A stretch of 64,000 nt of DNA from Thuidium tamariscinum (Eukaryota; Streptophyta; Bryopsida; Hypnales; Thuidiaceae): the NCBI GenBank assembly GCA_947034885.2, contig OX344752.2:19863386-19927385 (forward strand), written 5' to 3'. The notes beneath the pieces were generated by a model. The model saw nothing but the letters and a program-made list of their open reading frames with translations, was not told the DNA's origin and searched no databases. A program made the position numbers and the translations under genes. Positions 1 through 12,365 of the stretch are shown here, piece by piece; position 1 is the first letter of the stretch; each line of letters begins with the position of its first letter.

Positions 1-300
1 TCGCCGGTGCCAATTTGTTACCGACAGACCTTCATTTGCTTCTGAGTGCGGAACCGACTAGAAATTGATTCTGAAGCAACTGCGGATGAGAGTGACGAGA
101 AAAAACTTGTCCATCATGGGCAGCGCGTTTTAATTTAACAGTAAACTGCACAAGCCTTCACAACACTGGCGCAATTCTGGGAGGAAGCAGTGTTACATGC
201 ATTATACGATCTCTTTGAATAGGGAGAGATCTTGCAGTGGTGCGCAATTAAAAGCCTACCTAACTCATCATTGACAGTGATACATATTTCAAACATGCCA
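1..300 (-). other. Upstream flank of a fourth PBB-family gene copy lying left of the window
   Basis: The first ~120 bases match the region directly upstream of the three PBB membrane-protein genes (near 35620, 40720 and 59385): the same TCGCCGGTG start, the ACCGACA block and the GAAGCAACTG/GAAGCTACTG block, in the same order. The gene itself would lie beyond the left edge on the minus strand. No coding region is seen here. Confidence 0.6.
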
Positions 301-1810
301 CTTGTTCCTAGATAGTGTCAAATTTAGAACACAGTCGTGTGGCAACAACACAAGGCAAACTTGTTCATAATTATGTTCACATAATTGTACAGAAAGCGGA
401 CTTGAGACTCCTACTCCCATCGTTTCAGAGAAGACCTCTCTCTCATCAAAGCTTTGTAAAGCCCATGCCCCAGCCATACATTCAAGGCATTGAGAGCCAC
501 CATGCTTGTGAGGCCCAGTGGCCATTCAAACCCATTTGGGAACTTCGAAGCATCCCGAAGAAGCTTGGCCGTTATCCAAAAATGACAAAAGAAACGGGTC
601 AAGAAAAACGCGATCCAGTTCAGCGCCCAGTTGATGAAACTACTGCACCAAGTGCTGTTCGATTTCGTCGTGGAAGAGAGCTTCCTCACTTTGCGCAAGT
701 GCAGAAATACAGAATGGACCTGGTGCACACAAATCCAAGAATTAACTTTAGGGTTTCCAAAAGGGGCAAGGTTGAAATCACACAAGCAGCAGCAAAGCAA
801 TTCAGGCATTCAATTATTCACACAGTCCGGCTAGTCTGCATTGCAGAGGATCTGGAGGAAACCCAGTACGCTACAGGGTTTCTTCCTCCAGACCCTCAAG
901 TTTGGAAGAAACTGCTAACCTTCCCGGCCTCAGGATGCTCTTCAAGACATTCACAAAGCACAAAGCCTACAAGGCAGAGTATGCAAGGTTTGAGATTGCG
1001 AAGTCGAACAAATAGCGATTCTGATGTAAAAATTACGAAAAAAGAGGTCCCACAAGGCTTGATTTCGTTGACGTCTGGTTTTTACAAATGCACCAGACTA
1101 GTCCAGACTACTCTTGTCCCAATACTCCGAATTGCAAAAAATTCTAATGATTTCCGGCATCATCGCTCGTACCTCGCAGAGGAGGGTGAGAATCAAGTAG
1201 TTGATGCACGAGTCTCGCTGAAGAGCAGGAGCGAAACAGGCGAGCAGAACTGCATGATGAACGAGCCGGTAAGGCACCTTGGCACTGTAGAGATGCTTCC
1301 GTAACAAGTCCCATTGATCATAAACGAAGAATCCGCTGGAAATCGCCAATGCAGTGTAAGCTCCAGGCCATGTCCGGTGGAAAAACACGTCGTGGGACTG
1401 CATGTTCGTCAATCCTGAGATTCGCGCTTCCTTCACCAGCAACCCAACCACTGAAAACGCACACTTGCAATTAGGCACAGCGCTATCCAGCTATAATATC
1501 AATGCAGGAGAGTTCTCCTGTCATGGCATGCTTCAATTGGTTAAGGAGAGGCAGATTAAGACTGATAATGCTCAGTGCTTGCCTTATGCAAATCTTCAGC
1601 AAGGTGGGTATGAAGTAGAGATTTCATTGGTATAGAAATGAGAGAAATCTAGGAGAAATCTCTTCCTCTACCAACCAATATTAACTCAGTAAGTGCAGAT
1701 TCATGTACCTAACAAAATCTAAATCTAAATGGAGGAGACTATTACTGTTGTGGCATGTTTTGATTGGTTCAACAATCAAAGAAATCAAATAGACATTGAC
1801 ATTATGTCCG

Positions 1811-1936
1811 GTAACTGCAAAGTAGTCCAAGTTACCAAAAATAATCGCTAGTCAGTACCAACCTTGCCGCCCCGCGGCTCGGTAGGTCCTAACCGGCGAT
1901 TATTTTCGATAACTTGGCCTGCTTTGCAATTACCTA
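1811..1936. repeat. Hairpin MITE (~126 bp) inside TLC copy 1
   Basis: The left arm beginning GGTAACTGCAAAGTAG pairs with the right arm, which reads GGTAATTGCAAAGCAG on the minus strand. The arms are ~54 bp with few mismatches and a short GC-rich loop (CCCCGCGG). It lies in the insertion that splits exon 2 of TLC copy 1 and is absent from copy 2. Confidence 0.75.
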
Positions 1937-2040
1937 GTCCATTTCTAGAGGACTGTAGAGCACTATGCACTTATTTGTTTTGTCATTTGTATCTACCAGA
2001 TTCATTGCAAACAAAAATAACAAAATGTAGATTGAAACAA

Positions 2041-2186
2041 ACACAAGGAAATTATTTGGGTTTACTAGGTGCTAAACTCACTATCATTACCACCTCCGAA
2101 GCCTCGGTAATGTACTGATTTTACCACTTCGGATGTGGTAATGGTAGTGAGTTCACTACATGGTAAATCCAAATAATCTCCTTGTG
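2041..2186. repeat. Hairpin MITE (~146 bp) in TLC copy 1 intron region
   Basis: The arm at 2041-2101 (ACACAAGGAAATTATTTGGG...) is the imperfect reverse complement of 2128-2186, so the single strand would fold into a ~58-bp hairpin. A half-site resembling the TTAA/CCCTTAAAGG terminus of the window's piggyBac-like family follows at 2279, but I found no matching right end for it. The rest of 2190-3110 is AT-rich and shows nothing else. Confidence 0.7.
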
Positions 2187-3444
2187 AAAGGGAACACCTC
2201 TAGCAACGGCAATCTCAGGTTGGCATTGGGCTGGAAGGTAGAGCGGGTGAGTGCCTCTTGGCCCACCTCTGTGACAATTTAACCCTTAAAGGACGGACCT
2301 ATATCCACTGTCCATCACTCAACTTGTTGCTATTTTGGTACTAGATATGTTTGAAAATTTTTATATTTATTTTACAATGATGAAATTACATGTCTTCTAC
2401 ACTTCACAAAAAAATTTAGATTTTTTTGAGGGAAAATTGATTTTTATCAGCATTTTTGAAGAGAAAGTGAAAAAAAATCACATCAAATAGAAAATTATTT
2501 CAAAAAATCTGAAAATTTCACCATGTGTGTACATTGCAGTGACAAACATTGCAATGTAAACTCTATTTCCATGTCCTTCTATGATTAGAATACAATGGAC
2601 ATTGAAAATACATCCAAAGTTCAAACTGCAATAAAATATTCAATACTACAAATTTCTCCAAAATTTCAAGTGGAGTAGAAACTAGAGTGGATGACCTTCA
2701 TTTTATTAGTGGGTTCAAACTCAAAAAAATGTCATTTTCAAGGGGAAATTTCAGATTTAAAGCAAGGAGCAATTTGCCATCCTTTTTTTTTACTTACTTC
2801 TCATTCACGTGAAGGCAAATACTAGCAAGACTACAAACTCAATTAAGTACTCTTCATAACTCTCCATGAAAGGTCAACCAGCAAAAAAAATGAATGAAAA
2901 AATGCTTTCAGTCTCTCTCAATCAAGATCACCATCAGGTCATCCAAACACCACGAAGTGGCAGTGGCAGCGGCAGCGTTGAGGGGTTAAGATACAAAGAA
3001 ACAAAGGACATGATCATGCATATGCCGCCTGAATTTGTTCTCGCCCACGTAATTATTAAGAGTATCATTCTTTCGCTGCTTTGTAATTTTCCATGGCACG
3101 TACATATAGACCTCACCTAATAAGGACATGAAGGAGCAATGTACCAGCGACACGGACATGTTTACCAAATCCGCTGCCACCTCGGGTGTGAGTCCAGCAG
3201 TGATCTCAGGTCTCCATCGTAAGAAAAGGCTGAGAGACTGATTGAGTCCTTCAAAAAATGCGAGAGCAGCAAATACTTGCCACAGCCGTGAATTCCCTTC
3301 CTTGATCTGTACTGCCACCAACACAACCCAGATGGCGAGCAATAGCGAAAAGAAAACGCCAGGCGCGTCTGCTCTCCATGTGCTTGCTGGGGGTTTGGGT
3401 TTAGTCTCCACCACAATCTTCTGCGCACCCTCCATGGGTACCAT

Positions 3445-4066
3445 ACCAGACTGCCCAACAACGAATCCAACAATGAGTTCATCTGTTAAACAGAGCTTCT
3501 ACGCGTCAAATTCGATCGCGTTTGGCTTAAATCTCCGGTCCTTGCAATTAAGCAGGAACGGGGCTGGTATCACTTGGATCTAGAGAAGCCCCCTCTCGCT
3601 CATTCATGTAGCTAGGCTGTCTCTTGTTTTGGTTTCTTTTTTGTTAGCGCAAATCTCATCAGCGTCCAGCCGTCTGTCTTGTTGTTTGTGTACCCAGGTT
3701 ACTTGTTTTAATGCAATGGTTCTTTCCGTTTGTTCAAAAGAAAAAACAAACAGACCGAGCCTCTACCAAATCCAACTAATGAAAGAAAGCACATGCGGCC
3801 ATTCTCTCTCGCCATTACTCCACAAACAACAAGAGCGCGAAAGCTTCGGGATGACCAAAATAACACAGAAATGAGAACTGAAAGCAACCCAAATGAACGA
3901 AAGATCGAACACTGGTCACGGTTTGGACACCAGTCACTTGAGCAAATCACAGATTGAAAGCTAAAGAGGCACAGACCCATTCGAAAATTTTGCCTCAACG
4001 GAAGTTGACAGAATTCCTTCGAACTTTTGAAATAACTTGCAAAGAGTCGAAAATTTCTTCATACCT
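3445..4066. other. Upstream region of TLC copy 1, no gene
   Basis: It aligns in patches with the region upstream of TLC copy 2 (44.33-44.6 kb): the ACAGAATTCCTTCGAACTTTTGA block matches one near 44535 apart from a few substitutions. Overlapping open frames on both strands are short and not conserved between the copies. It probably holds the promoter and 5' leader. Confidence 0.5.
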
Positions 4067-4798
4067 GGGTGAATGCAAGAAACATTTGTACTATTTGTTG
4101 CGTTTTACTACAGTACTCATGACTTTTTTTGGAGTATTAGAAAATTAGAAAATTAATTTGAAAAAAATCTGAAAAATCTGAACAATGTATAGACCTCTAA
4201 GATGAAGGTTTTCACCGAAGGAAATTGATAGAAAAATTCTCTAAGTAGGAGAATTTAAAAAGTGCCAAACCTCAAGAAATATATATCTTCATGTTTTAAT
4301 TTGGGAAAAATAGCAAAAATAAGTAAATACAAAAAATAAAAAGTGGCCATTTGCAACAACTCTATGGAGATGGTCATCAACCAAAAAAATCACTAAAATA
4401 ATATTTTATATGTTTCAAAATTCAAGCAGAAAGGAGCTCACTTTGTAGACTTTCACACCACATAAAAATAACTTTTTTCAAAATCCCTCTCGTGGAGTGA
4501 TGTAAAACTACTAGAAGACCATCTCATCCAAATTTCATCTCAAAATCATTAAAAAAAGGTACTCCTTAGTACTAAAAATCTCCAAATTGGCATTTGTGAC
4601 ATTTAATCACTAGTACTATTTTAGTATTAAATTATTTTTGAAAATTATGAAAAAATTATGTAAGGTGTATGATAGTCATGAGTACCTTCTTTAGAAATCT
4701 TGAGTCATTTCGAGGAAAAATGCAAAAGTTATGGCCAAAAAACAAATCAGCACTTACGTGGTGACGGGAAATAGTACAAGTGTTTCTTGCATTTACCC
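4067..4798. mobile_element. Non-autonomous TIR transposon, family GGGTGAATGC, copy a
   Basis: The left end is GGGTGAATGCAAGAAACA and the right end is its near-perfect inverse, TGTTTCTTGCATTTACCC. It is flanked by ACCT and ATCT, a 4-bp target duplication with one change. The matching site upstream of TLC copy 2 (near 44575) has no insertion. The body is AT-rich with no transposase frame. Confidence 0.85.
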
Positions 4799-4802
4799 AT
4801 CT

Positions 4803-5274
4803 GCAATGCAGCAAAGCGCAACTGCCATGCACCAGGAAACACCATTGTATTGTCGAGAACTCGTGATCGGTTTCAGTAGTTGACGGAACAGTGTGAAGGG
4901 AGTCAGTGCAGTGAAATCTACGCGGTCCACGTCACCCACTTTGAAATCGCCAAAATATTGGTTTGGAACGGAGCCAATACTTTACATAAATTTGACCATC
5001 TTGCTGTAAAGGTCTCCCTTTTTTGTGTCAAATATATTAAAAAATTAAAAAAAAATTAGCCTTTCTTGCTTCCAAAAGAATAAGTAGCCAATTAAGATTG
5101 GAATTGATAGGCAAGGTGTAAACAAGATGGAACCACTTTGAAATTTAAATGTAAAAGTTATGGACGAAATTTAAGGAACATGTTGGAGGGGACTTTTCTT
5201 TTAAAAATTTGCAATCATGCTCCTTGAATTCTGCTCGTAACTTTAGATTGGAGTCTCAAATTTATAAATAGACT
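4803..5274. other. Intergenic, no gene seen
   Basis: The first ~170 bp continue the upstream homology to TLC copy 2 (the AGGAAACA block). The remainder is AT-rich with homopolymer runs. No open frame or structured repeat stands out. Confidence 0.4.
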
Positions 5275-5278
5275 CTTG

Positions 5279-6019
5279 GATGGTTGCAAGAAACACTTGT
5301 CTTTTTTTTTGGTCCCCTTGACCTCCAACAGGTAGTCTTTTGTTCATAACTATTGTACCTTTTTTTTTGACATGAAATTCGGAATGAAGGTGAACAAAAA
5401 AGTTTTACACATTCTGTAATTTTTTCAAATTTTTTCAAATTAGTTTATTATTTTTAAACTGCCCCTGATTGGGTGTCTACCTTGGCCATTTTGGAGGTTT
5501 TTAGTCCTATTTTTAATTCAAAAATCTAAATTTGAAGCCACAAATTGGACAACTAGAGGTCTATTAACATTTCAAGAATTGACAATGAGTTTTTATGAAA
5601 ATAGTAACATGTCTATTGTACACATGGGGTCAAAGTGACCTTCCTTTGCACAAAGGCTATAAAGAGGGAAAAAATTTCTTGTAGGAATTTTTTGTTGCAA
5701 TGTGAGCACAATTTTGTTTAGAAAAATGAATTTTTTTTAAATTATAAAAATGAAAAGGTCCACAAACCATCAGACCCCCTTTTTTGCTATTTTTTGCTCC
5801 AATGGCTTGAGTAGTATTTCATAGCACTCTATAGTACAATATAGTACTACATAGTACTAAATTGACAGCCCAAATTTACAGGTGCGCGAAATCAATGGCT
5901 GACATTGATAGGCGCAGTGCAGACACACAGTACTGATAGGATCGCGTAGGACTATTAGTCCTATGTCCAAAAACTGTGTTTTTGAGACAAAAACATAAAG
6001 TGTTTCTTGCAATGATTCT
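5279..6019. mobile_element. TIR transposon, same family, copy d
   Basis: Terminal motifs are GGTTGCAAGAAACACTTGT at the left and the inverse AAGTGTTTCTTGCAATGATT at the right. It is flanked by CTTG at 5275-5278 and 6020-6023, a 4-bp target duplication. The inside shares blocks (for example GTCCCCTTGACCTCCAACAG) with the copy at 60450, so the two form a subfamily. Confidence 0.8.
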
Positions 6020-6431
6020 CTTGGAAATGAAAGTTCACTTGATCTACCAACTTTTCAAAGTTTAAATTTTTTTCAAAAGATTTATTCTACTATGTCCAAA
6101 TGAGGTTTGAAATTCTGTGCATTTCCTACTTCTTACTTAATTTACTATTAATAGTTGAGCTTTTACTAATTCTAATGTGCACATCCCACGTGGGTTATTT
6201 TACATCCTACCTCTTTTTTAGTATAAATAACTTCTCTTAGCTCTTCTAAAGTTGCTTTCAATACACAAATCAAGTGATTTTTGAGGTTGTTTGAAATAAT
6301 TGCTAAAAGTACAATTTCTCTTAATGAAATTTTGAATTTTCTAAAATCAATGGGATGAATTTCTATTGCTAGCACCTCCATGTACATTGTGAGGAGTTTA
6401 TGAGTCTAATAAATTTGTTTGAAAAGTACTA

Positions 6432-7162
6432 GGTCATTGCAAGAAACACCGTCCATTTTCTATAGCATTTTGGAATTGGACACTGTTTTCTTTGTGAGAC
6501 TATTTAATTAGAAAAACAATTTTTTAAAATATAAAAAATATGCTCAATGTATACACCTTAAAGAAGAAGGTACCTATGAAGGACAAGTTTAGGAAAATTC
6601 TCTAAATAGGATAATTAAAAAAGTGGAAAATCTTATGAAAATGGGCATATTCACATATTAATTTCTAAAAAATTGGAAAAGTTATTTTTCTTGAATCTAA
6701 AAATTTTCCATTTAGAAGGAGTTGATGGTGATGAGATTTCACCAAAAAAATAATCTTAGCACCATCATCAATGTTTAGAAATTGCGTACAATGGGAATAT
6801 TGTTTGCACGCATATGGAGGATATAAAATAATGTATTTTTAGATTTTCTTTGGTAGGAATATGCTTTCCTACTATGCAAATGTACTATGAAAATTTCAGC
6901 TTTAGACCATTAAATTTGGGGACTCCTAATGTAGTAAAAACCCCTTAACCTTAGTTTGTGATAAATTAACAAAAATGAATTTTAGATATAAAAATGATTT
7001 TTTTAATTTCTAAAAGATAAAGAATGTGAAAATCATCAAGTTAGAGAGGTTCACTAATAATTTCATATTCTTAGATCTTTTAATTAAAAAATTATAGCAA
7101 AAAAGAACAACATCATATCAAATTGTGATGGAAAATAGGACTGGTGTTTCTTGCAATCACCC
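6432..7162. mobile_element. TIR transposon, same family, copy e
   Basis: The left end GGTCATTGCAAGAAACACC and the right end GGTGTTTCTTGCAATCACC are inverse to each other, ~730 bp apart, as in the other copies. I could not define the target duplication. There is no coding capacity. Confidence 0.7.
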
Positions 7163-7518
7163 CACAAAACTTGCCTATATTGCCATGAGGTCCTTTTGAA
7201 TGGTCAATTTTCAATTCTTTTGTAATTTTTTTCCTAATTTTTACAAATTAAATTATCAAAGTATGTATTTTCTTGCAATTTTGCACTTTTCTAGTTCACC
7301 TACTTAGAGAAATTTTCAATGCTTTTCCTTCTTAGAATACCTTCTCTTTATAGTCATATAAATTGTCCATATTTATAATGTGTTTCAAAAAAAGTCATTC
7401 TAATTTTTTGGTAATTTAAAAAAAAAATAGAAATTGCCATTGATTTGGAAAAAATTGACCACTTATTCTTGCAACAACCTTCAAGTATCAATGTAAGTAT
7501 TCAATGTCCCCTTATGAC

Positions 7519-7702
7519 ATCTACAATATATAAGGTAAATCATCCCATTATGGACCAAATGAGAGTAGACCCATTGTGGGTCAAATTGCACTAGTGGTTT
7601 ACATTTAAGAACTTGAATGTACACCACTACTACAATCTGACCCGCAATGGGTTTGCTCCCATTTATTTTGTCATGAGGTAGTTTACCTTATCTTGTAGGT
7701 CT
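7519..7702. repeat. Hairpin MITE with ~85-bp arms
   Basis: The left arm from ATCTACAATATATAAGGT through GACCCATTGTGGGTC pairs with the right arm ending GACCCGCAATGGG...ACCTTATCTTGTAGG. The arms are separated by only ~10 bases, so the element is almost entirely palindromic. It sits alone in AT-rich DNA. Confidence 0.8.
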
Positions 7703-8475
7703 CCAAGAAGTATTGGAGAACCACCTCACAAACATGTAACAAACAAATCCACAGGCAAATCATGTGATGTAGAAGTTATCCAACAAAATCATTCGATCCA
7801 TTTGATCTTCGCATAAGAAGATTTATACTAGAGATCAAATAATGAAAAACACCCAAAGTTGATTACTCTTACTCTTGCAATGAAACATGACAAGACTTAT
7901 GAGCAAGTTGCATCATTGAAGCAAATTGAAGTTGTAATGACATTCTACAATTGCATGCATTGTCATCGTTAGATCCACTCTAGTTACAAATGTTAATTTT
8001 GCACCATGTGGTTAAAAACTATAAATTTTGACATATCAACCTTGGACAACAAACGGTCACGAACTCAAGGAGTCAAGGTGAACTAACTTAGTTCCCCTCG
8101 CTCAACCCTTCCAAGTCATTCTAGGGTTGCAAGTAAAAAAAGGTCCCCTATTCTGTGCTTGATTAATATACGATCAAATGTGGGGCCTCTGATTATTTGC
8201 AAATATGAATTCAAAATTAGCAATTTTTTTCATGCGGTGGAAATAAAAAAATTCAGCGTTTTCCTGAGGGGCTGAGCGCGGTTTAGGGTCAGTTCACTCT
8301 GATCAGGGTCACCGGGGTCACCAATATTATGAAGGTCACCAATCCCACCAGGGGCACAAATCTCACATAAGAGTGTAGGAACTTTAGTTTCGAATCGAAG
8401 AGGAGAGGCTCGGGCCCTACTTTTCACCCTAAATCCATTGGGAGGCAGAGAATGTAGATTGCCTGAAGAGGAGAA
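7703..8475. other. Intergenic, no gene seen
   Basis: AT-rich DNA grading into more GC-rich sequence from ~8240. A minus-strand open frame at 8230-8514 overlaps the candidate coding remnant below in another frame and shows no family features. Nothing else is supported. Confidence 0.35.
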
Positions 8476-8479
8476 TTCA

Positions 8480-8905
8480 ATTGTCTGTTGGCTTGACGAG
8501 TTTTTCGATGGCATGTACGGCTAGTAGCACTGTTTGCTTGACTGTTTTCTTTTCGGAGAAGAAGATTGTTTGCCCGTCGTCTATTTCAACTGTGGAAAAC
8601 TTCGCAGCGGCTTGGCTAGGGGTCTCGAAGTCGAGGACGAGGACGGTGTGCTCTTGCTCTTCTTTGAACCCCTCAATGATGTGGTTGAGGAAGGTCGTTG
8701 AGTGATGCAAGGTGTACCAAGCCTCATGCCGGGAAGTTCACGGACGACATCACGGTATTGCTTCAGTTCATCGTCTGTGAGGGTGACGTGGGGCGAGAGC
8801 GCTACGGAGATCGGGGTCGTGAGGATGCGGGAGAGCGCGGTGGCAAGAATTGGGGGTTTTGGTCTTGTAGCTCGTGCTTTGTCGGGTTGGCGACTACACC
8901 ACCGT
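8480..8905 (-). pseudogene. Unidentified coding remnant or exon, frame-shifted
   Basis: Two minus-strand stretches read like real protein but lie in different frames. Upstream (8905 to ~8720) is a segment containing PHVTLTDDELKQYRDVVREL. Downstream (8710-8480) is one containing FLNHIIEGFKEEQEHTVLVL and DFETPSQAAAKFSTVEIDDG. The regular polar/hydrophobic pattern and higher GC than the surroundings suggest an exon, with either a frameshift near 8715 or an intron I could not place. I do not recognise the family, and flanking exons were not found. Confidence 0.35.
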
Positions 8906-8952
8906 GGGGTGGTCCGGTAAAGAGAGGGAAGGAGAGGAGATTGCTGAGCTAG

Positions 8953-11900
8953 GTTTGCGGTGCGACTCGATCAGAGCAATTTTTGCTCGCGTCTCCTTCA
9001 ATTGCAGTTCCTTGTGGGTAATCCTCATGACAAGCAAGTTCGACAAGGGAGAAACGTCTACTCATTTCGATCTACGGAATGGCAAGCTTGTGCTGCTGCT
9101 ACACAGTACAATTATCAACAAGAGGTAAGCAGGGTCTGATCCGGAGCATGCAAATGCTTGCAACATGTGCACAAAAAACGCACTAACTTAATTAAGCAAG
9201 ATCGAACTCGTTACAAAGCCCTCAATCTGCATACCAGGAGACTTCCTCAAGCAAGATCTGATCTACCAAGAAGCACACAATTGTTTGCAATGTGCTTACA
9301 ACAAGATGTATACTTACTCAGCAAGATTTAACATTGAAACGCCCAGTCTCTGACCTCCAGTGCTCTGCATGCTCACATGTAGCAACTCTGATGAATATGA
9401 AGGAATATTTTTATTTTCATTTGTCAGAGATAGGTAGGAGAATCAAATATTTCATTTTAAAGTGTCAGATCGGTAGGTTAATTGAATATTTTTAACTTGA
9501 TTTATCAGAGATGGGTAGGATTTTTGAAACTGGCTAGCTTCTCAGATTTTTCTTAGACTTTTCCTAGAATCGTGTACCAGTGACCCATTTCTCATAGTAA
9601 GGTAGGAGGTCCTTAAATGGAGTGGGCATTAAAATGGAGCCCTATCTTAAATGTAGACAGTTTGTACATGTTTTCTTTTCATAGCCTTCAATGGTGTAAA
9701 AACTGTGTACATTTTAGGCAATGCTCCATTTTAGAGCCCTATAGCACTTCAACTTCAAAATTTGATAACTAATTCCATAAAGCTCCAAAAAATACAAAAT
9801 GAATTGGGTTAGATGTCAATTCTACTTGTCTTTCAAGGAAAATTTGCTGAAAAATATTTCTAAAAATTTTACCTCCCTGAAATTCAGTTTCAGCCCTTAG
9901 ATGGTCCTGAAAGTCTTACACGTCTAAATGTGATTAAGGTATAGAAATCTCAACCAAACAATCTTGTAGTGCATGTATTGCAGATGATTTAAATCAAATT
10001 TGGAGTCATTTGATCACATAGATTGTCAAATTATAATGTTCTAGTGTTGAAAAAAGGTGCTGAAATATTCTTGGCAACACATTTGGAGGTGCATTTTGAT
10101 TTCTGAACCTACTCAAATGAAAAAATTCTAAACTATAAATTGATCAAAAAACAAAATACAAACACATTGGTGAAAAAAATATCATTCAATTGACTTGTAT
10201 GTTTACAAAATGGCTTTGAATTGTCAAAAAATAGCAAAAAAAAGTTGCAAAAAATACATGTTGAATCTCCTTCTACTAAAATGCTCCTTTTTCACTTGTA
10301 ACTTCTTTGATTGACATGAAATTTTAACCACATAAACAAGACTTGAATCAAACATTGTATGAAGAAGAAACAAGCCGCAAAAGTTGATTGTGATCCAATA
10401 ATGTTGGGATTTGAACTTTGAAATGCTCCCAAATATTCAAAACTACTTGGATTGCCATTAAATTCTTACCACAATAATTAGACTTCAAAAGAAACAAAAT
10501 CCAATAAATTTTATTCAAAACTAACATTGGATGAAGGAAATATAAGCCTTCAAAGTCGCAACCATCAAATGTAGTTTGGTGAACTAAAATTGAATGTGTG
10601 AACTATGATTGCCTTCCAAAAAATCAGTACATCTTATATTCTTATATCATTTTGAAAATTTTATCACCAAAACTAGAAGATATTGCACAAGTTTTCCAAC
10701 AAGTTTCATTGAAATTGGAAATCAAATGCAAAAGTTATAACACTTTGAATTGGACTTGAAACTATGTGAGGGCACTTTTGGTCCCCCAAGGCATTTAGGG
10801 GTTAAGTTATAAACTTAGCCCCTCTTAAATCCTAGATAGGGAGGGCATAAGGTGTACAATGAAGGATTTTCAATATTGTAACATATGTTGCAATGACAAA
10901 TGGTCATATTTATCCATCATCTCTCATTTTTTAATAAGTAATTCTATGGATGGTAACCAGAGTGATAGCCTAAGAACATTTTAAGGTATAAGCAAACTAT
11001 CCATATATGGTTGGTGGCTTTTATTTGTTTTATTTGTCAGGTTAAGATCTCTTAGAACGTATATCCTTTCATTGCATTCTTCATGCTGTCAATAGCCTTC
11101 AATAGAGAGGGGTTCAAAAACTTTGTTTTGTGGTGTTTAGACTTAGTCCCAGGGAGATCACTCCTTGTAATTTTAAGTATACACCTGAGTTAAGAGGATA
11201 TTTAACATAGGGCTATTTACCTTCATTTTAGTAATTAAAATGACCGTATTTTTACATATAAATTCAATCATTTGGTTTTTACAGTTAGGCTATTTTATAT
11301 ACAAAATTTATGTGTCTAATTTTTTCATATCCATTTACAACACTCTATAAAAGTAGTGTCTTCCATATATACTATTTTTTTAATATATACACTACTTGTA
11401 TTTTAGTATAATTTCAAATGACAAATAAAAATGTAAAATGCAACAATAGTTTTAAATATTCTAAATTCTATGTCATGTATTCTAAACAACCTAATATGAT
11501 AAATAATAAACATCATAGAAGCATTAAATATAGTTATGATACTAAAACTAAGAAAAACGCCAATACTAGCAATATAACATGAACAACATGAGAAATTGAC
11601 ACTCTAAAAACATTGTAGATTAACCCAAGAATATGACTTCTATTGTAATATAGAGACTATATATTTTATTTTTATATATGCATTTACAATGGTTTTGAAT
11701 TTAGAATCAAAAAATAAAAGAGTGTTTATTAAACACTAGTAAAAAGAAGATGATTTTAAACACTTACAAGTATATGTTCAAGTAGTTGAGGCAAATCTAG
11801 AGTTTGTAGTGTCAAAGTATAGAAAAGATTCCATGCAAATGTTGCACACTCTACACCAATTTCTTAATGGGTAGTTTGTGCACTACAAGAGAAAGGGGTG

Positions 11901-12150
11901 TTTTAAGTGGGATTTTAAGTCAAAAAATGCATATTGAAAGATCATGTACTTTAAGTAAAATTTACTTAAAATCATGTGTCTAGGACTTGCATTAAAATAC
12001 CTTGCTGAAAGGTCAACTCAATGAATTTTGCATATCTTTTCAACATTCTTAAAAGACAACATTAACTACAAAAATGAACTCTCTAAGAGACATTTTGCTT
12101 TGCAAAAATTTGTACATTTAAGAGAGCTGAATCAACAAGGACTTTCATTT
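8953..12150. other. Intergenic AT-rich repeat-like DNA
   Basis: No gene supported. 9370-9530 holds a degenerate ~40-50-bp repeat around GATAGGTAGG / GATGGGTAGG. At 10793-10805 the sequence GCATTTAGGGGTTAA looks like the right terminus of a TTAA-flanked element of the family seen at 20216, but its left end was not found. The region 9.9-10.8 kb resembles the other degenerate AT-rich repeats in the window. Confidence 0.4.
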
Positions 12151-12154
12151 CTTA

Positions 12155-12365
12155 TAAGAAGTCTAAATCTATATATGATGAAATATAAATCTAAAAGAAA
12201 TCCCAAATCTATGAAAAAATGTAAATATACAGAAGAAATTCTAAATCTATAAAAGAGGTTAAAATCTATGAAAGAAGTCTAAATCTACAAAAGAAGACAA
12301 AATCTATGAAAAAAGTTTAAATCTACAAAAGAAGACTAAATCTATGAAAGAAGTCTAAGTCTATG
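12155..12365. repeat. Degenerate ~18-20-bp tandem repeat
   Basis: Roughly a dozen variants of AAATCTATGAAAGAAGTCT and AAATCTACAAAAGAAGACT follow one another. The alternation gives spurious short open frames on both strands. Confidence 0.75.

Larger units (their letters stand above)
411..3435 (-). pseudogene. TLC-domain (TRAM/LAG1/CLN8) membrane protein, copy 1, exon 2 interrupted
   Basis: This is a three-exon gene read right to left, a paralogue of the intact copy at 42.6-44.3 kb. Exon 1 is 3435-3117 (starts MEGAQK, donor AG|gtgagg), the remaining part of exon 2 is 1490-1173 (donor GAG|gtacga), and exon 3 is 719-411 (acceptor gcaccag, stop at 411-413). Exon 2 carries the family's hallmark His-His in the segment VHHAVLL. 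Homology to copy 2 stops abruptly at 1490: about 20 codons that copy 2 has here (the LSAFTEELLYIP segment) are missing, and ~450 bp of foreign DNA with a hairpin MITE follows before degraded homology resumes near 1950. The intron side also holds a second MITE and ~0.9 kb of AT-rich DNA. The remaining exon pieces are open, so loss may be recent, or an altered splice could give a shortened protein. TLC proteins are multi-pass ER/endomembrane proteins linked to lipid synthesis or sensing. Confidence 0.7.

Noticed and set aside
315..1304. 329-residue plus-strand open frame
   Set aside because: It is antisense to exons 2 and 3 of TLC copy 1; the minus strand shows the conserved TLC motifs and splice sites.
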